Assembly (NCBI GenBank): GCA_012519465.1
Contig: JAAYQD010000339.1
Location: 1 to 6,172 of the forward strand
From: Candidatus Cloacimonadota bacterium
GTDB taxonomy: Bacteria > Cloacimonadota > Cloacimonadia > Cloacimonadales > Cloacimonadaceae
Direction of reading: 5' to 3'
Length of the DNA: 6,172 nucleotides
Every line of letters starts with the position of its first letter. Position 1 is the first letter of the stretch. Both the position numbers and the translations under genes were made by a program. Below, in pieces: positions 1 through 6,172 of the stretch. The notes beneath the pieces are model-generated. The model ran no database searches. It was given only the letters and a program-made list of their open reading frames with translations, and had not been told where the DNA came from.

Positions 1-1024
1 CGGGGTCTATCTTGCCCACGCCGTCTTGTTCCAAGCCTTTTAGTACTGCCAAAGATTGCGCTGCAAATGCCTCATTCAGCTCGGCAAGCTGGACGTCGGA
101 CAGGCTCCAATCAGCCTTATCCAGCGCTTCCTTGATGGCAGGCACAGGACCATATCCCATTATTGAGGGATCCACTCCGGCTGAAGCAAAGTTTTCCAGG
201 GTGCCCAAAATTGGCAATCCCAATTCTTTTGCCTTGTCTTCGCTCATGAGCAGCAGGAGGGCTGCACCGTCGTTGATACCGGAAGAATTGGCTGCTGTAA
301 CGGAGCCGTCTTTTTTGAAGGCGGGACGCAGTTTTGCCAAGCCCTCTGCCGTTACGCCAGCGCGGGGCATTTCATCCTTGTCGATTACGAGGGGATCACC
401 CTTTCTTTGGGGGATGATCACGGGCACAATCTCTTCTTTGAACCTGCCACTCTGCATGGCTGCTTCGGTTTTGTTTTGACTGGCTGCGGCGAAGGCGTCT
501 TGCTCTTCACGGCTCAGCTGAAATTTCTCCACCAGATTCTCGGCTGTGACGCCCATGTGATAATCGTTAAAGATATCACTGAGTCCATCACGAATCATCA
601 GGTCCACCATTTCCTTGTTGCCCATTCTGGCGCCCCAGCGGGCATCCATCAAGACGTAAGGTATCTGGCTCATATTCTCGGCACCACCTGCCAAGATGAT
701 ATCTGCCTCTCCGGATGCAATCATAAGAGCAGCCAGGGTGACTGCCTTCATGCCGGAACCGCATACTTTGTTTACGGTATAAGCAGGGATGTGGGCTGGA
801 ATGCCACTGTGAATGGCAATCTGGCGGGCTGGATTTTGACCATAACCGGCGCCACAGACGTTGCCAACGATTACCTCGTCGATCATCTCTGGCTTGATAC
901 CGGTTTCTTCAAATACGGCTTTGGCTACGGCATCTCCAAGCTGGACGGCGGAAACGTCTTTGAAGACGCCACCAAAATTGCCAATAGCGGTGCGTTTTGC
1001 ACTTACCACCACCGTTTTTTTCAT
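1..1024 (-). CDS. Acetyl-CoA C-acetyltransferase (thiolase), C-terminus cut by window edge
   Basis: This is a biosynthetic-type thiolase, which condenses two acetyl-CoA to acetoacetyl-CoA or runs the reverse cleavage in the cytoplasm. Translation from 1024 gives 341 residues before the left edge; family members are about 390 residues, so about 50 are missing. The N-terminus reads [34 protein letters not shown] is near residue 54, and the nucleophile is Cys88 in [10 protein letters not shown] (codon 761-763). [18 protein letters not shown] and the NEAFA motif near residue 317 follow. The catalytic GHPxGxSG His and the distal CxGGGxG Cys should lie in the missing part. The start is supported by a strong ribosome binding site. 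Known for the family: a role in ketone-body, butyrate, polyhydroxybutyrate or fatty/amino-acid carbon metabolism; the sequence alone does not choose among these. A 3-ketoacyl-CoA thiolase of longer-chain specificity is the alternative. Confidence 0.95.
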   Translation of the reverse strand, partial: MKKTVVVSAKRTAIGNFGGVFKDVSAVQLGDAVAKAVFEETGIKPEMIDEVIVGNVCGAGYGQNPARQIAIHSGIPAHIPAYTVNKVCGSGMKAVTLAALMIASGEADIILAGGAENMSQIPYVLMDARWGARMGNKEMVDLMIRDGLSDIFNDYHMGVTAENLVEKFQLSREEQDAFAAASQNKTEAAMQSGRFKEEIVPVIIPQRKGDPLVIDKDEMPRAGVTAEGLAKLRPAFKKDGSVTAANSSGINDGAALLLLMSEDKAKELGLPILGTLENFASAGVDPSIMGYGPVPAIKEALDKADWSLSDVQLAELNEAFAAQSLAVLKGLEQDGVGKIDP

Positions 1025-1029
1025 GGGTA

Positions 1030-1034
1030 CCTCC
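1030..1034 (-). promoter_or_regulatory. Ribosome binding site of the thiolase gene
   Basis: The minus strand reads GGAGG at 1034-1030, five bases before the ATG at 1024-1022. This is a near-ideal Shine-Dalgarno match and fixes the start codon. Confidence 0.85.
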
Positions 1035-1044
1035 ATTTATCTTT

Positions 1045-1050
1045 ATTATA
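1045..1050 (-). promoter_or_regulatory. Candidate -10 element for the thiolase gene
   Basis: The minus strand has a perfect TATAAT at 1050-1045, which would start transcription near 1038 and leave a short leader that still includes the ribosome binding site. No good TTGACA-like -35 lies 16-18 bases upstream; the hexamers there are GCAAAG or TGCAAA. A TTGACC at 1138-1133 is too far away to pair with it. In an AT-rich stretch this could be chance. Confidence 0.3.
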
Positions 1051-1076
1051 TTTCAATATCTTATCAGCTTTGCATG

Positions 1077-1129
1077 TTTGGCACTCTTTAGCAAACACGC
1101 TTTAAAACACTATTTTTATAAGTGCCAAA
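1077..1129. repeat. Spaced 9-bp inverted repeat upstream of the thiolase gene
   Basis: TTTGGCACT at 1077-1085 and its exact complement AGTGCCAAA at 1121-1129 are separated by 35 bases, 53-105 bases upstream of the thiolase start codon. GCCAAAAT also recurs directly at 1124-1131 and 1139-1146. The arrangement resembles paired half-sites for a DNA-binding regulator, or the foot of a weak hairpin. The function is inferred only from position. Confidence 0.4.
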
Positions 1130-1344
1130 ATTGGTCAAGCCAAAATACGGGATTAGGGAAGAATTGTGGTAATTGGGAGCAAATAGCAGGATGATCGCGG
1201 TTAGTCATTATCACGGTAACTTCTATAATTGTCATTACGTTACAGCCAGTAATGGTGATTTGCTCAAAAATACTTTACAACCCTATATATTTGTTTTGCA
1301 GTAAAATACAAGATCAGTTATTTTGTGCAGACTGTTAAGTGCCT

Positions 1345-1439
1345 ATCTTGCAATACCTCCCCTATTAACCACCCTTGTCTCTCCTTTGTCTCGACAAGGG
1401 TGAGACAAGGGTGGTACAAAGGAGGCTAATAGGCAAGAT
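1345..1439. repeat. Long imperfect palindrome (about 95 bp), MITE- or REP-like element
   Basis: The arms pair almost colinearly about a centre near 1391/1392. The outer arms are ATCTTGC (1345-1351) with GCAAGAT (1433-1439). The next pair is CCTCC (1356-1360) with GGAGG (1421-1425). The main stem is a perfect 14-bp pairing, ACCACCCTTGTCTC (1368-1381) with GAGACAAGGGTGGT (1402-1415). After one mismatch (1382/1401) comes a further 7-8 bp, 1383-1390 with 1393-1400, closing on a tiny loop. Alternative pairings also exist: CTCCTTTGT (1381-1389) with ACAAAGGAG (1416-1424), and CACCCTTGTC (1370-1379) with GACAAGGGTG (1393-1402). GACAAGGGTG is tandemly repeated at 1393 and 1404. The right edge is 5 bases past the peptidase stop codon. 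No T-tract follows on either strand, so it is not a classical intrinsic terminator, although it could stop or protect the peptidase transcript. No clear target-site duplication is visible. Confidence 0.85.
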
Positions 1440-1444
1440 GCATT

Positions 1445-4108
1445 TTACGTCTTTGGGATAAGGGTGATTTTTTTGTGGAGATTTCCGCTTTTGAGGATGT
1501 AAATTCCGGGTGGGCACTGGCGTCCTGACGTGTCTTTCCCATCCCAGGATTGGGTGTGTCTGTTCCTATCATCCAAAATGAGGCTGTTTATCTTTTGCCC
1601 ACGCAGGTTGTAAATGGCTAAAATATGATTTCCTTTGGCGAAGTTTTCCAGCTGAATTGTAAGCTGTCCACGGGATGGATTGGGGTATGCTGATAGACTG
1701 GGAATGACGGCAGGGACGGTTTCTTGGGCGTTGGGAGTGACGACAAGCACCTCCAGCTGGGTCAAAAGATAGGTGATTAGCTCTACAAAACTGTTTGCCG
1801 GGCTATTGGGGGTGTCATCCACAATCTCACGCAGGAAAAATGTGGAGGCAATCGTTTTGTAGTCATTCTGGTTGTTTAAATAGGCTAAGTTAAAGCCTGG
1901 TCCCGTCACAGAGCCTCCCCAGAGGATTCTCTCAGTACCTTCACTTTGGTTTGATATATTGCGGTAGGTTGGATGGCTTGCCCAATTAACCCAAGTATTA
2001 GATAGAGACCTTACAAATTCGACAGGTTCACTGATGGGAGCATAGCTCACGACGTCAAACTTCTGATACAAAGGATGGTCGATATTCCAATCCACACCGC
2101 CACCTTCCATATAAAGCTTGCCGCCACTGGCAAGATAGCTATCCAGTGCATCCTCCTCCCAAGGGGGAAGCTGGTAGTCTTCAATAATGGCAAAGACGGC
2201 GAAAAAGTTTGAGAGATAATCATAATCCTCAATCAGGCGGTTGCTGTAAACCACATTCATTTGGCTCACATCGCTGAGGGTGTTTATCAGGCGGTAATCT
2301 GCCTCGCCATCCGGGATATAAACCAGGATTTCGCCCGCTGGATATTCCATTTCAGTGTGCCCCACGGCGGGGTCTCCAAAGAGGAGGTAGGTATATACGT
2401 TTTGCAATTCTGGCCAGATGATGCCGTCGGAATCCAGGGGATCGCCAAAGAGGTAATAGCGGGTGTGGAGGAGATTGGTATGGGCATGTGCGGCGCCCAG
2501 GCTGAGTCCGTTTTGGGCGTACTGTTCCAAAAAGTGATAGTTGTAGCTGGAGATGCCTCCCCAGCCGGGATTTACCCAGCCCGGTTTGTACCAGCCGGTG
2601 CGGGTGGCGGCTATTATACCCACACCTTTGCGGGTGAGGGCGTGTTCTGCCAGAGAAATGAGGCTGGCGTCTATATATCCGTTGTAGCAGGAGGCGGCGA
2701 AGATCACGCTGCCACCCGAGGTGGTGATGCTGCCAAAGCTATCCAAATCCACCATCTGAAACCACTGCATTTCGTAAGGATCGGGGAGGTTATTGCCATT
2801 GTTGTCATTCATCCATACTTTGCGAGAGCTGGAGGTGGCAGAGCCGTGGGCAGCCCAGGAGATGATGCCATAATCGTGGTTGCGGATTTGATCGTTGAGG
2901 ATATCATAATCCAGGGGGTAATCGCTGGGAAGAGAGGGAAGATATCCGGCTTGCTCATAGAGCGTGGTGCACTCATAATCACGCAAAACGGTGTTCTTGA
3001 ATAGCTCCATCATCACGCCGCCATCGGTTTGCGAAAATTGTGGCAGCGGCTCCCCTCCATAATTGAAATATGCAGCCGGCAAGAGCGCTTTATTGCGATA
3101 ACCGGTGGTATCCGTTTCAAAGGCAACAATGCGGGAGGCGATATTGCCCAATTCCATGAAACTATTGGTGCTGAGGCGTCCCACAAATACTTCCGGAGTA
3201 AAATCTATCAGCCAATCGCCCTCCCCCACTCCGCTGGAATATTCGCCATATTTGCCATTGCCGTTGGAATCCCAATCGCTGGAAAGATCGGAGTAGAAGA
3301 AGTCGCTGGGGACAAGGTCGTAGCCGTTGGGCTCGGGAGTGAGATAGGCAACCGGAACTACATCGTGATCTCCCACGAGGAGCAGATAGGTAAAAGGACT
3401 GGCTTCGTATTGGGATTTCAGATAATTGCGCAGCTTATCGGCATCGTTGGCGCCATTGTTTTCTGCTAAGATAGTGTTGATATCAGCATATTCGATGATA
3501 AAGCCCTGGCTTTGGCGGAAAGCGTCCCACTCGCTGAGATAAGGAAAATGAATGGATTTGCCCACCACCAAAAAGTCATAGTTGCGGGTGGTCTGCCTCT
3601 GATACCAGTCATGGATCTTTGTTTGGTTGATAAAAAAGTCGTTTTGCAAAAGGGTATTGGGGATGAGGTTGCGGCTGTATCTATCCTGGGTATATGACAA
3701 GGTGAGCTCTGCCTGCTGGCGCCACAAACTGCTTTGCACATCATAAGGCAGGATGGCAAAAGAGGCATAATATAGATCGCCCCAACGTTTTAAGCCCAGA
3801 TATTGAAAGGCGGGTGGGGTGTGATATGAGGGAGCTGCATCCAAAACTTGGAAGGAATCATGCCAAGGTGGATTGAGCTGAGAATAAGAATGCACAGGCG
3901 GGCGGCTGTGTGTAAACTGAAGATCAAAGCTGTGTAAGCTGGAGCCGGCTGGCAAGAGCACATTGATTTCATAGACGGGAAGATGTAAGCGAGCGGGTGC
4001 GGTTGTAAACCCGCTGGGGCTATCTTCCTCAAAATTCAACTGATAATGAAGGGTGGCGGCACCAAGCAGTGCCGGTAATAACAATAGCAAAACTAAATAT
4101 CTTTTCAT
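1445..4108 (-). CDS. Secreted C25-family (gingipain-type) cysteine peptidase with type IX secretion sorting domain
   Basis: This 887-residue protein is predicted to be exported and to cleave proteins outside the cell or at its surface. Residues 1-18 are a signal peptide (MKRYLVLLLLLPALLGAA). Residues 20-170 are a beta-rich N-terminal region, possibly a propeptide. The peptidase core spans about 176-582, with LLLVGDHDVVP (243-252), an acidic loop PSDFFYSDL followed by DWDSNGNGKYGE (267-289), PEVFVGRLS (305-313), the catalytic His421 in SWAAHGS, Cys474 in AASCYNG, and YLLFGDPAV (574-582). Residues about 593-785 form a second alpha/beta domain (ILVYIPDG, LDSYLASGGKLYMEGGG), resembling the glutamine-amidotransferase-like folds that often accompany such proteins. 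Residues about 803-887 are a T9SS type A sorting domain (YPNPSRGQLTI, YNLRGQKI, SWDGKDTSG, PPGIYILK). AAGGAG at 4126-4121 lies 12 bases before the ATG, which is rather far. Family membership is firm; substrate specificity cannot be read from the sequence, and Arg/Lys specificity should not be assumed. Confidence 0.92.
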   Translation of the reverse strand: MKRYLVLLLLLPALLGAATLHYQLNFEEDSPSGFTTAPARLHLPVYEINVLLPAGSSLHSFDLQFTHSRPPVHSYSQLNPPWHDSFQVLDAAPSYHTPPAFQYLGLKRWGDLYYASFAILPYDVQSSLWRQQAELTLSYTQDRYSRNLIPNTLLQNDFFINQTKIHDWYQRQTTRNYDFLVVGKSIHFPYLSEWDAFRQSQGFIIEYADINTILAENNGANDADKLRNYLKSQYEASPFTYLLLVGDHDVVPVAYLTPEPNGYDLVPSDFFYSDLSSDWDSNGNGKYGEYSSGVGEGDWLIDFTPEVFVGRLSTNSFMELGNIASRIVAFETDTTGYRNKALLPAAYFNYGGEPLPQFSQTDGGVMMELFKNTVLRDYECTTLYEQAGYLPSLPSDYPLDYDILNDQIRNHDYGIISWAAHGSATSSSRKVWMNDNNGNNLPDPYEMQWFQMVDLDSFGSITTSGGSVIFAASCYNGYIDASLISLAEHALTRKGVGIIAATRTGWYKPGWVNPGWGGISSYNYHFLEQYAQNGLSLGAAHAHTNLLHTRYYLFGDPLDSDGIIWPELQNVYTYLLFGDPAVGHTEMEYPAGEILVYIPDGEADYRLINTLSDVSQMNVVYSNRLIEDYDYLSNFFAVFAIIEDYQLPPWEEDALDSYLASGGKLYMEGGGVDWNIDHPLYQKFDVVSYAPISEPVEFVRSLSNTWVNWASHPTYRNISNQSEGTERILWGGSVTGPGFNLAYLNNQNDYKTIASTFFLREIVDDTPNSPANSFVELITYLLTQLEVLVVTPNAQETVPAVIPSLSAYPNPSRGQLTIQLENFAKGNHILAIYNLRGQKINSLILDDRNRHTQSWDGKDTSGRQCPPGIYILKSGNLHKKITLIPKT

Positions 4109-4365
4109 TGGATATCATGGCTCCTTGCGATAGAATAAGACCTTATATTGATGCATGTTTCATTCCTTAAAAATGCTTAAATCTTTGGGCTTTCCTTTGA
4201 TGCATCTGTAAGGGTTTAATTATAAGATAATAAATACCTTGCCTTTATGGGTTTTCCAAAAAGGGTTCTTTTGGCATGGGTGGCTGGAATGATTCACCAC
4301 TCAATGATATTTTATTGAATTCATAAATACTTATTGACAAAAAACAGGAATAATTCTTTTTGGGT

Positions 4366-4386
4366 TCTATCATCCTTGATCATAGA
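4366..4386. repeat. Short inverted repeat just upstream of the channel gene
   Basis: TCTATCAT (4366-4373) and ATCATAGA (4379-4386) pair at seven of eight positions around a 5-base loop, ending 4 bases before the ribosome binding site of the channel gene. It could be an operator or a leader hairpin. It is short enough to be chance. Confidence 0.3.
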
Positions 4387-4390
4387 TAAT

Positions 4391-4395
4391 GGGAG
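4391..4395 (+). promoter_or_regulatory. Ribosome binding site that sets the channel gene start
   Basis: GGGAG at 4391-4395 sits five bases before the ATG at 4401. An in-frame ATG at 4389 overlaps this motif and has no ribosome binding site of its own, so 4401 is the preferred start. Confidence 0.7.
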
Positions 4396-4400
4396 TATTA

Positions 4401-5258
4401 ATGACTGTCAATGAATATCTCACGGGGGTATTCGATCAAGTTGGGATGGCAGGCTTAATATCGCAAATAGTAAGAGCTGTGCTCATTATAATAGTAGCCA
4501 TACCCATACTGGCACTGCTAAATAAAGGCATCAAAAAGCTTAGCAAGGGGATTCCTTCCCTGCAAGTGGCACAGATATTGGTGAAAACGGTTCGCTATAT
4601 CAGCTTCCTCATTGTGGTATTGATGGTCTTGCATGAATTTGGATTCAAGCTTTCTGCGCTTTTGGGCGTGGCTGGCGTATTTGGTGTGGCGATCTCTTTT
4701 GCATCACAGACCAGTATGTCCAATATCATCAGCGGTATCTTCTTGATCTCTGAAAAGCCCTTTGGCGTGGGAGATTCTGTGCAGGTGGATGATGTGGTGG
4801 GGAGGATAGAATCAATCGACCTCTTATCCATAAAACTGAAAACACCTGACAATAGATTTATCAGGGTTCCCAATGAAACCATGATCAAATCTGAGGTGAT
4901 CAATCTCACCCGCTATCCTATTCGCAGGGTGAATGTAAAGCTGATGGTATCTTACAATGATGATCTGGAAAGAGCGATGCAGCTCTTGAGAGATATCGCT
5001 GAAGGAGCCAGCCTCTCTTTGAAAGATCCCCAGCCATTGGTGCTATTACAAGGTTTTGAGCAATACGGCGTTTCCATCCTCCTTGGCGTGTGGGCGGAAA
5101 CTAAGAATTATTGGGACCTACAAAATGAATTGATTTTGACAATTAAACAAGAATTTATTAAAACTGGAATGGAAATTCCATTACCAAGTATAACTGTCCA
5201 TCAATCAATGGATAGGGAAATACGTAATATTACAACAAACCAAAATAAGGAAGGATAA
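4401..5258 (+). CDS. mscS: MscS-family small-conductance mechanosensitive channel
   Basis: This 285-residue inner-membrane channel opens under membrane tension and releases solutes during hypo-osmotic shock; the family forms heptamers. Predicted membrane helices lie at about 18-42, 58-80 and 84-115; the third is the pore helix. It reads LLGVAGVFGVAISFASQTSMSNIISG and aligns with the Gly/Ala-rich pore helix and following Gln-x-Ser region of E. coli MscS (quoted here in two parts: LLGVAGVFGV, then FASQTSMSNIISG). The beta domain follows (KPFGVGDSVQVDDVVGRIESI, with RVPNETMIKSEVINLTR at about 155-171), then the alpha/beta vestibule ending in IPLPSITVHQ near 269-278. The length matches E. coli MscS (286 residues). 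It is the first gene of the operon, one base before the phosphatase gene. The last 50 codons are markedly AT-rich (28% G+C over 5101-5258, against 51% over 4981-5100) although the protein still matches the family. An extra four residues would be added if 4389 were used. Confidence 0.93.
   Translation: MTVNEYLTGVFDQVGMAGLISQIVRAVLIIIVAIPILALLNKGIKKLSKGIPSLQVAQILVKTVRYISFLIVVLMVLHEFGFKLSALLGVAGVFGVAISFASQTSMSNIISGIFLISEKPFGVGDSVQVDDVVGRIESIDLLSIKLKTPDNRFIRVPNETMIKSEVINLTRYPIRRVNVKLMVSYNDDLERAMQLLRDIAEGASLSLKDPQPLVLLQGFEQYGVSILLGVWAETKNYWDLQNELILTIKQEFIKTGMEIPLPSITVHQSMDREIRNITTNQNKEG
5248..5255 (+). promoter_or_regulatory. Ribosome binding site of the HAD phosphatase gene
   Basis: AGGAAGGA at 5248-5255 lies inside the last codons of the channel gene, giving two overlapping Shine-Dalgarno registers 4-8 bases before the ATG at 5260. 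This supports coupled translation of the two genes. Confidence 0.75.
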
Positions 5259-5259
5259 A

Positions 5260-5964
5260 ATGAAAGATATCCCCAATATCAGGGCAATCATCTTCGATCT
5301 GGATGGGACGCTGTTGGACAGTATCCGCGACATTGCAGAAAGCATGAACTTGGCATTGAAAGAATTAGGCTATCCCACTCACCCCCTTGAGGAATACGTG
5401 AATTTTGTGGGCAATGGACTGAAGGATCTTTCTACCAAAGTTTTGCCCGAGGATAAACGTACTGAGGATGCAATCTATAATCTGGCGGAAAAGTTTTGGT
5501 ACAAGTATGACGAAGGCTGGCACGTCAACACCAAACCATATCCGGGTATTTTGCATCTGATCCAGCTGTGTGTATCTCGTAAAATCCGTGTGGCGATACT
5601 TTCAAATAAGGTGCACTACTTTACCAAAAAGATGATTCGTCATTATTTTAGGGGTGCGATGATAAACCAAGGGAAAAACCCCTTTGGCATCTACAGCGGT
5701 GAGCAGCCGGATATGCCCTTGAAGCCAGACCCTACCAGAGCTTTGGAACTGGCAGACAGGCTGAAAGTGAATGTAGAAAACATCGCCTTTTTGGGTGATA
5801 GCGTGGTGGATATGCAAACAGCCAAAAATGCCGGCATGATCTCCATTGGAGCAGGCTGGGGCTATGGAAAGATAGACGAGCTGAAAAAAGCTGGCGCAGA
5901 CCTCATCTTTGAAAATCCCACCGATCTGGCCATGTATCTGAATCAAAAACCCCTGGTGCCATGA
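5260..5964 (+). CDS. gph: HAD-superfamily phosphatase, phosphoglycolate phosphatase type
   Basis: This 234-residue cytoplasmic hydrolase belongs to HAD subfamily IA. Motif I is [10 protein letters not shown], with nucleophile Asp13 and acid/base Asp15. An all-helical C1 cap fills about residues 20-90. Motif II is Ser115 in AILSNK, motif III is Lys155 in LKPDP, and motif IV is GDSVVD (Asp180, Asp184), which holds the Mg2+. All catalytic residues are present and the length is typical of Gph, which removes phosphate from 2-phosphoglycolate formed by DNA 3'-end repair or oxygenase activity. Related enzymes include pyrophosphatase PpaX and phosphatases of other sugar phosphates, so the substrate, and with it the symbol, is tentative. 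The gene begins one base after the channel stop codon and its TGA overlaps the start of the next gene, so it is the middle gene of a coupled operon. Confidence 0.88.
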   Translation: MKDIPNIRAIIFDLDGTLLDSIRDIAESMNLALKELGYPTHPLEEYVNFVGNGLKDLSTKVLPEDKRTEDAIYNLAEKFWYKYDEGWHVNTKPYPGILHLIQLCVSRKIRVAILSNKVHYFTKKMIRHYFRGAMINQGKNPFGIYSGEQPDMPLKPDPTRALELADRLKVNVENIAFLGDSVVDMQTAKNAGMISIGAGWGYGKIDELKKAGADLIFENPTDLAMYLNQKPLVP

Positions 5965-6172
5965 AATCATACCGTAAAGTCCTCGTAATCAACACCTCCC
6001 AACGCCGGGAATATATCAATATTACGCCTCAAGTGCAGGCAGCACTGCGTGAAAGCGGCATCAAGGAAGGCCTGTGTCTGGTAAATGCCATGCACATCAC
6101 CTCCTCCGCATTTATCAACGATGATGAAAGTGGTCTGCATCACGATTTTGAGGTGTGGCTGGAAAAGCTGGC
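5961..6172 (+). CDS. yjbQ: YjbQ/UPF0047 family protein, C-terminus cut by window edge
   Basis: Seventy codons are visible before the right edge; family members are about 135-140 residues, so roughly half is missing. The protein starts [20 protein letters not shown]. It continues with the family's hallmark block [18 protein letters not shown] (37-54) followed by [16 protein letters not shown], in which His45, His60, His61 and Asp62 are candidate metal or active-site ligands. E. coli YjbQ has been reported to have weak thiamine-phosphate synthase activity, and the family is annotated on that basis; the physiological role remains unsettled. The ATG overlaps the phosphatase stop codon as ATGA and there is no Shine-Dalgarno sequence of its own, so translation probably relies on ribosomes finishing the upstream gene. 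Confidence 0.9.
   Translation, partial: MKSYRKVLVINTSQRREYINITPQVQAALRESGIKEGLCLVNAMHITSSAFINDDESGLHHDFEVWLEKL

Larger units (their letters stand above)
1025..1444. other. Intergenic region between the thiolase and peptidase genes
   Basis: This 420-base stretch has no convincing gene. It carries the thiolase ribosome binding site and possible promoter at its left end, the spaced inverted repeat at 1077-1129, and the large palindrome at 1345-1439. Between about 1150 and 1340 the DNA is AT-rich, with stop codons in most frames and only a 37-codon plus-strand reading frame (1191-1304) that lacks a well-placed ribosome binding site. I see no tRNA or cloverleaf and no U-tract terminator. Confidence 0.7.
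4109..4400. other. Divergent intergenic region between the peptidase and channel genes
   Basis: This AT-rich stretch should hold the promoters of both diverging transcripts. On the minus strand a perfect TATAAT lies at 4224-4219, without a clear -35, and would give a leader of about 100 bases for the peptidase. TTGATGCAT occurs twice in direct orientation, at 4148-4156 and 4197-4205, 49 bases apart and inside that leader. CCAAAA (4256-4261) and TTTTGG (4269-4274) form a small inverted repeat. Another one, at 4366-4386, lies just before the channel gene. No gene or structured RNA is recognisable. Confidence 0.6.

Noticed and set aside
1079..1093. TGGCAC followed by GCA, resembling a sigma-54 promoter
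   Set aside because: The spacing between GG and GC is one base short of the consensus, and the orientation on the plus strand points away from the thiolase gene.
12..1105. Overlapping plus-strand open frames of 155 and 232 codons over the thiolase gene
   Set aside because: They are the antisense of conserved thiolase motifs and have no ribosome binding sites or family resemblance.
1191..1304. A 37-codon plus-strand frame in the intergenic region
   Set aside because: The GGGAG upstream is 11 bases away, the length is within chance expectation, and the peptide resembles no family I know.
1345..1439. The palindrome as a Rho-independent terminator
   Set aside because: No run of T follows the stem on either strand, and the stem is far longer than a usual terminator.
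1341..1440. The palindrome as part of a CRISPR array or insertion sequence
   Set aside because: There are no regularly spaced repeats with unique spacers, no transposase gene nearby, and no clear target-site duplication.
2261..3004. A 247-codon open frame on the plus strand inside the peptidase gene
   Set aside because: It is exactly antisense to a well-supported catalytic domain. Its translation is rich in Val/Ile/Ala/Gly, as expected from the complement of coding DNA, and shows no recognisable domain.
4334..4339. A perfect TTGACA that could be the -35 of the channel operon
   Set aside because: With a 17-base spacer the matching hexamer is TTTTTG and no acceptable -10 lies at 16-18 bases, so I do not call a promoter.

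Overview
The window is bacterial chromosomal DNA. The protein families point to the Fibrobacterota-Chlorobiota-Bacteroidota (FCB) group, most plausibly Cloacimonadota or a relative. The main evidence is a secreted C25 (gingipain-type) peptidase that ends in a C-terminal sorting domain of the type IX secretion system (T9SS). It also carries a thiolase with an ordinary housekeeping look. This taxonomic call is inference from domain content, not from a marker gene.

Layout from left to right. (1) Positions 1-1024, minus strand: an acetyl-CoA acetyltransferase (thiolase) cut by the window edge, so about the last 50 residues are missing. (2) Positions 1025-1444: an AT-rich intergenic stretch. It holds the thiolase ribosome binding site and candidate promoter, a 9-bp spaced inverted repeat, and a striking palindrome of about 95 bp (1345-1439). 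The palindrome's edge lies 5 bases past the stop codon of the next gene. (3) Positions 1445-4108, minus strand: an 887-residue secreted C25-family cysteine peptidase with a signal peptide, a His/Cys catalytic pair, a second alpha/beta domain and a T9SS sorting domain. (4) Positions 4109-4400: a divergent intergenic region. (5) Positions 4401-6172, plus strand: a tightly packed operon of an MscS-type mechanosensitive channel, a HAD phosphatase of the phosphoglycolate phosphatase type, and a YjbQ/UPF0047 protein cut by the right edge. Junctions are a 1-base gap and a 4-base ATGA overlap, so the three genes are almost certainly co-transcribed and translationally coupled.

Functionally, the two minus-strand genes look unrelated: a cytoplasmic CoA-ester enzyme and an exported protease, separated by 420 bases. 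The plus-strand operon combines osmotic protection with two small metabolic or house-cleaning enzymes; I see no obvious single pathway. The least explained things here are the long intergenic palindrome at 1345-1439 and an abrupt AT-rich block (5101-5258) covering the last ~50 codons of the channel gene. I found no tRNA, rRNA, CRISPR array, transposase gene or known riboswitch.
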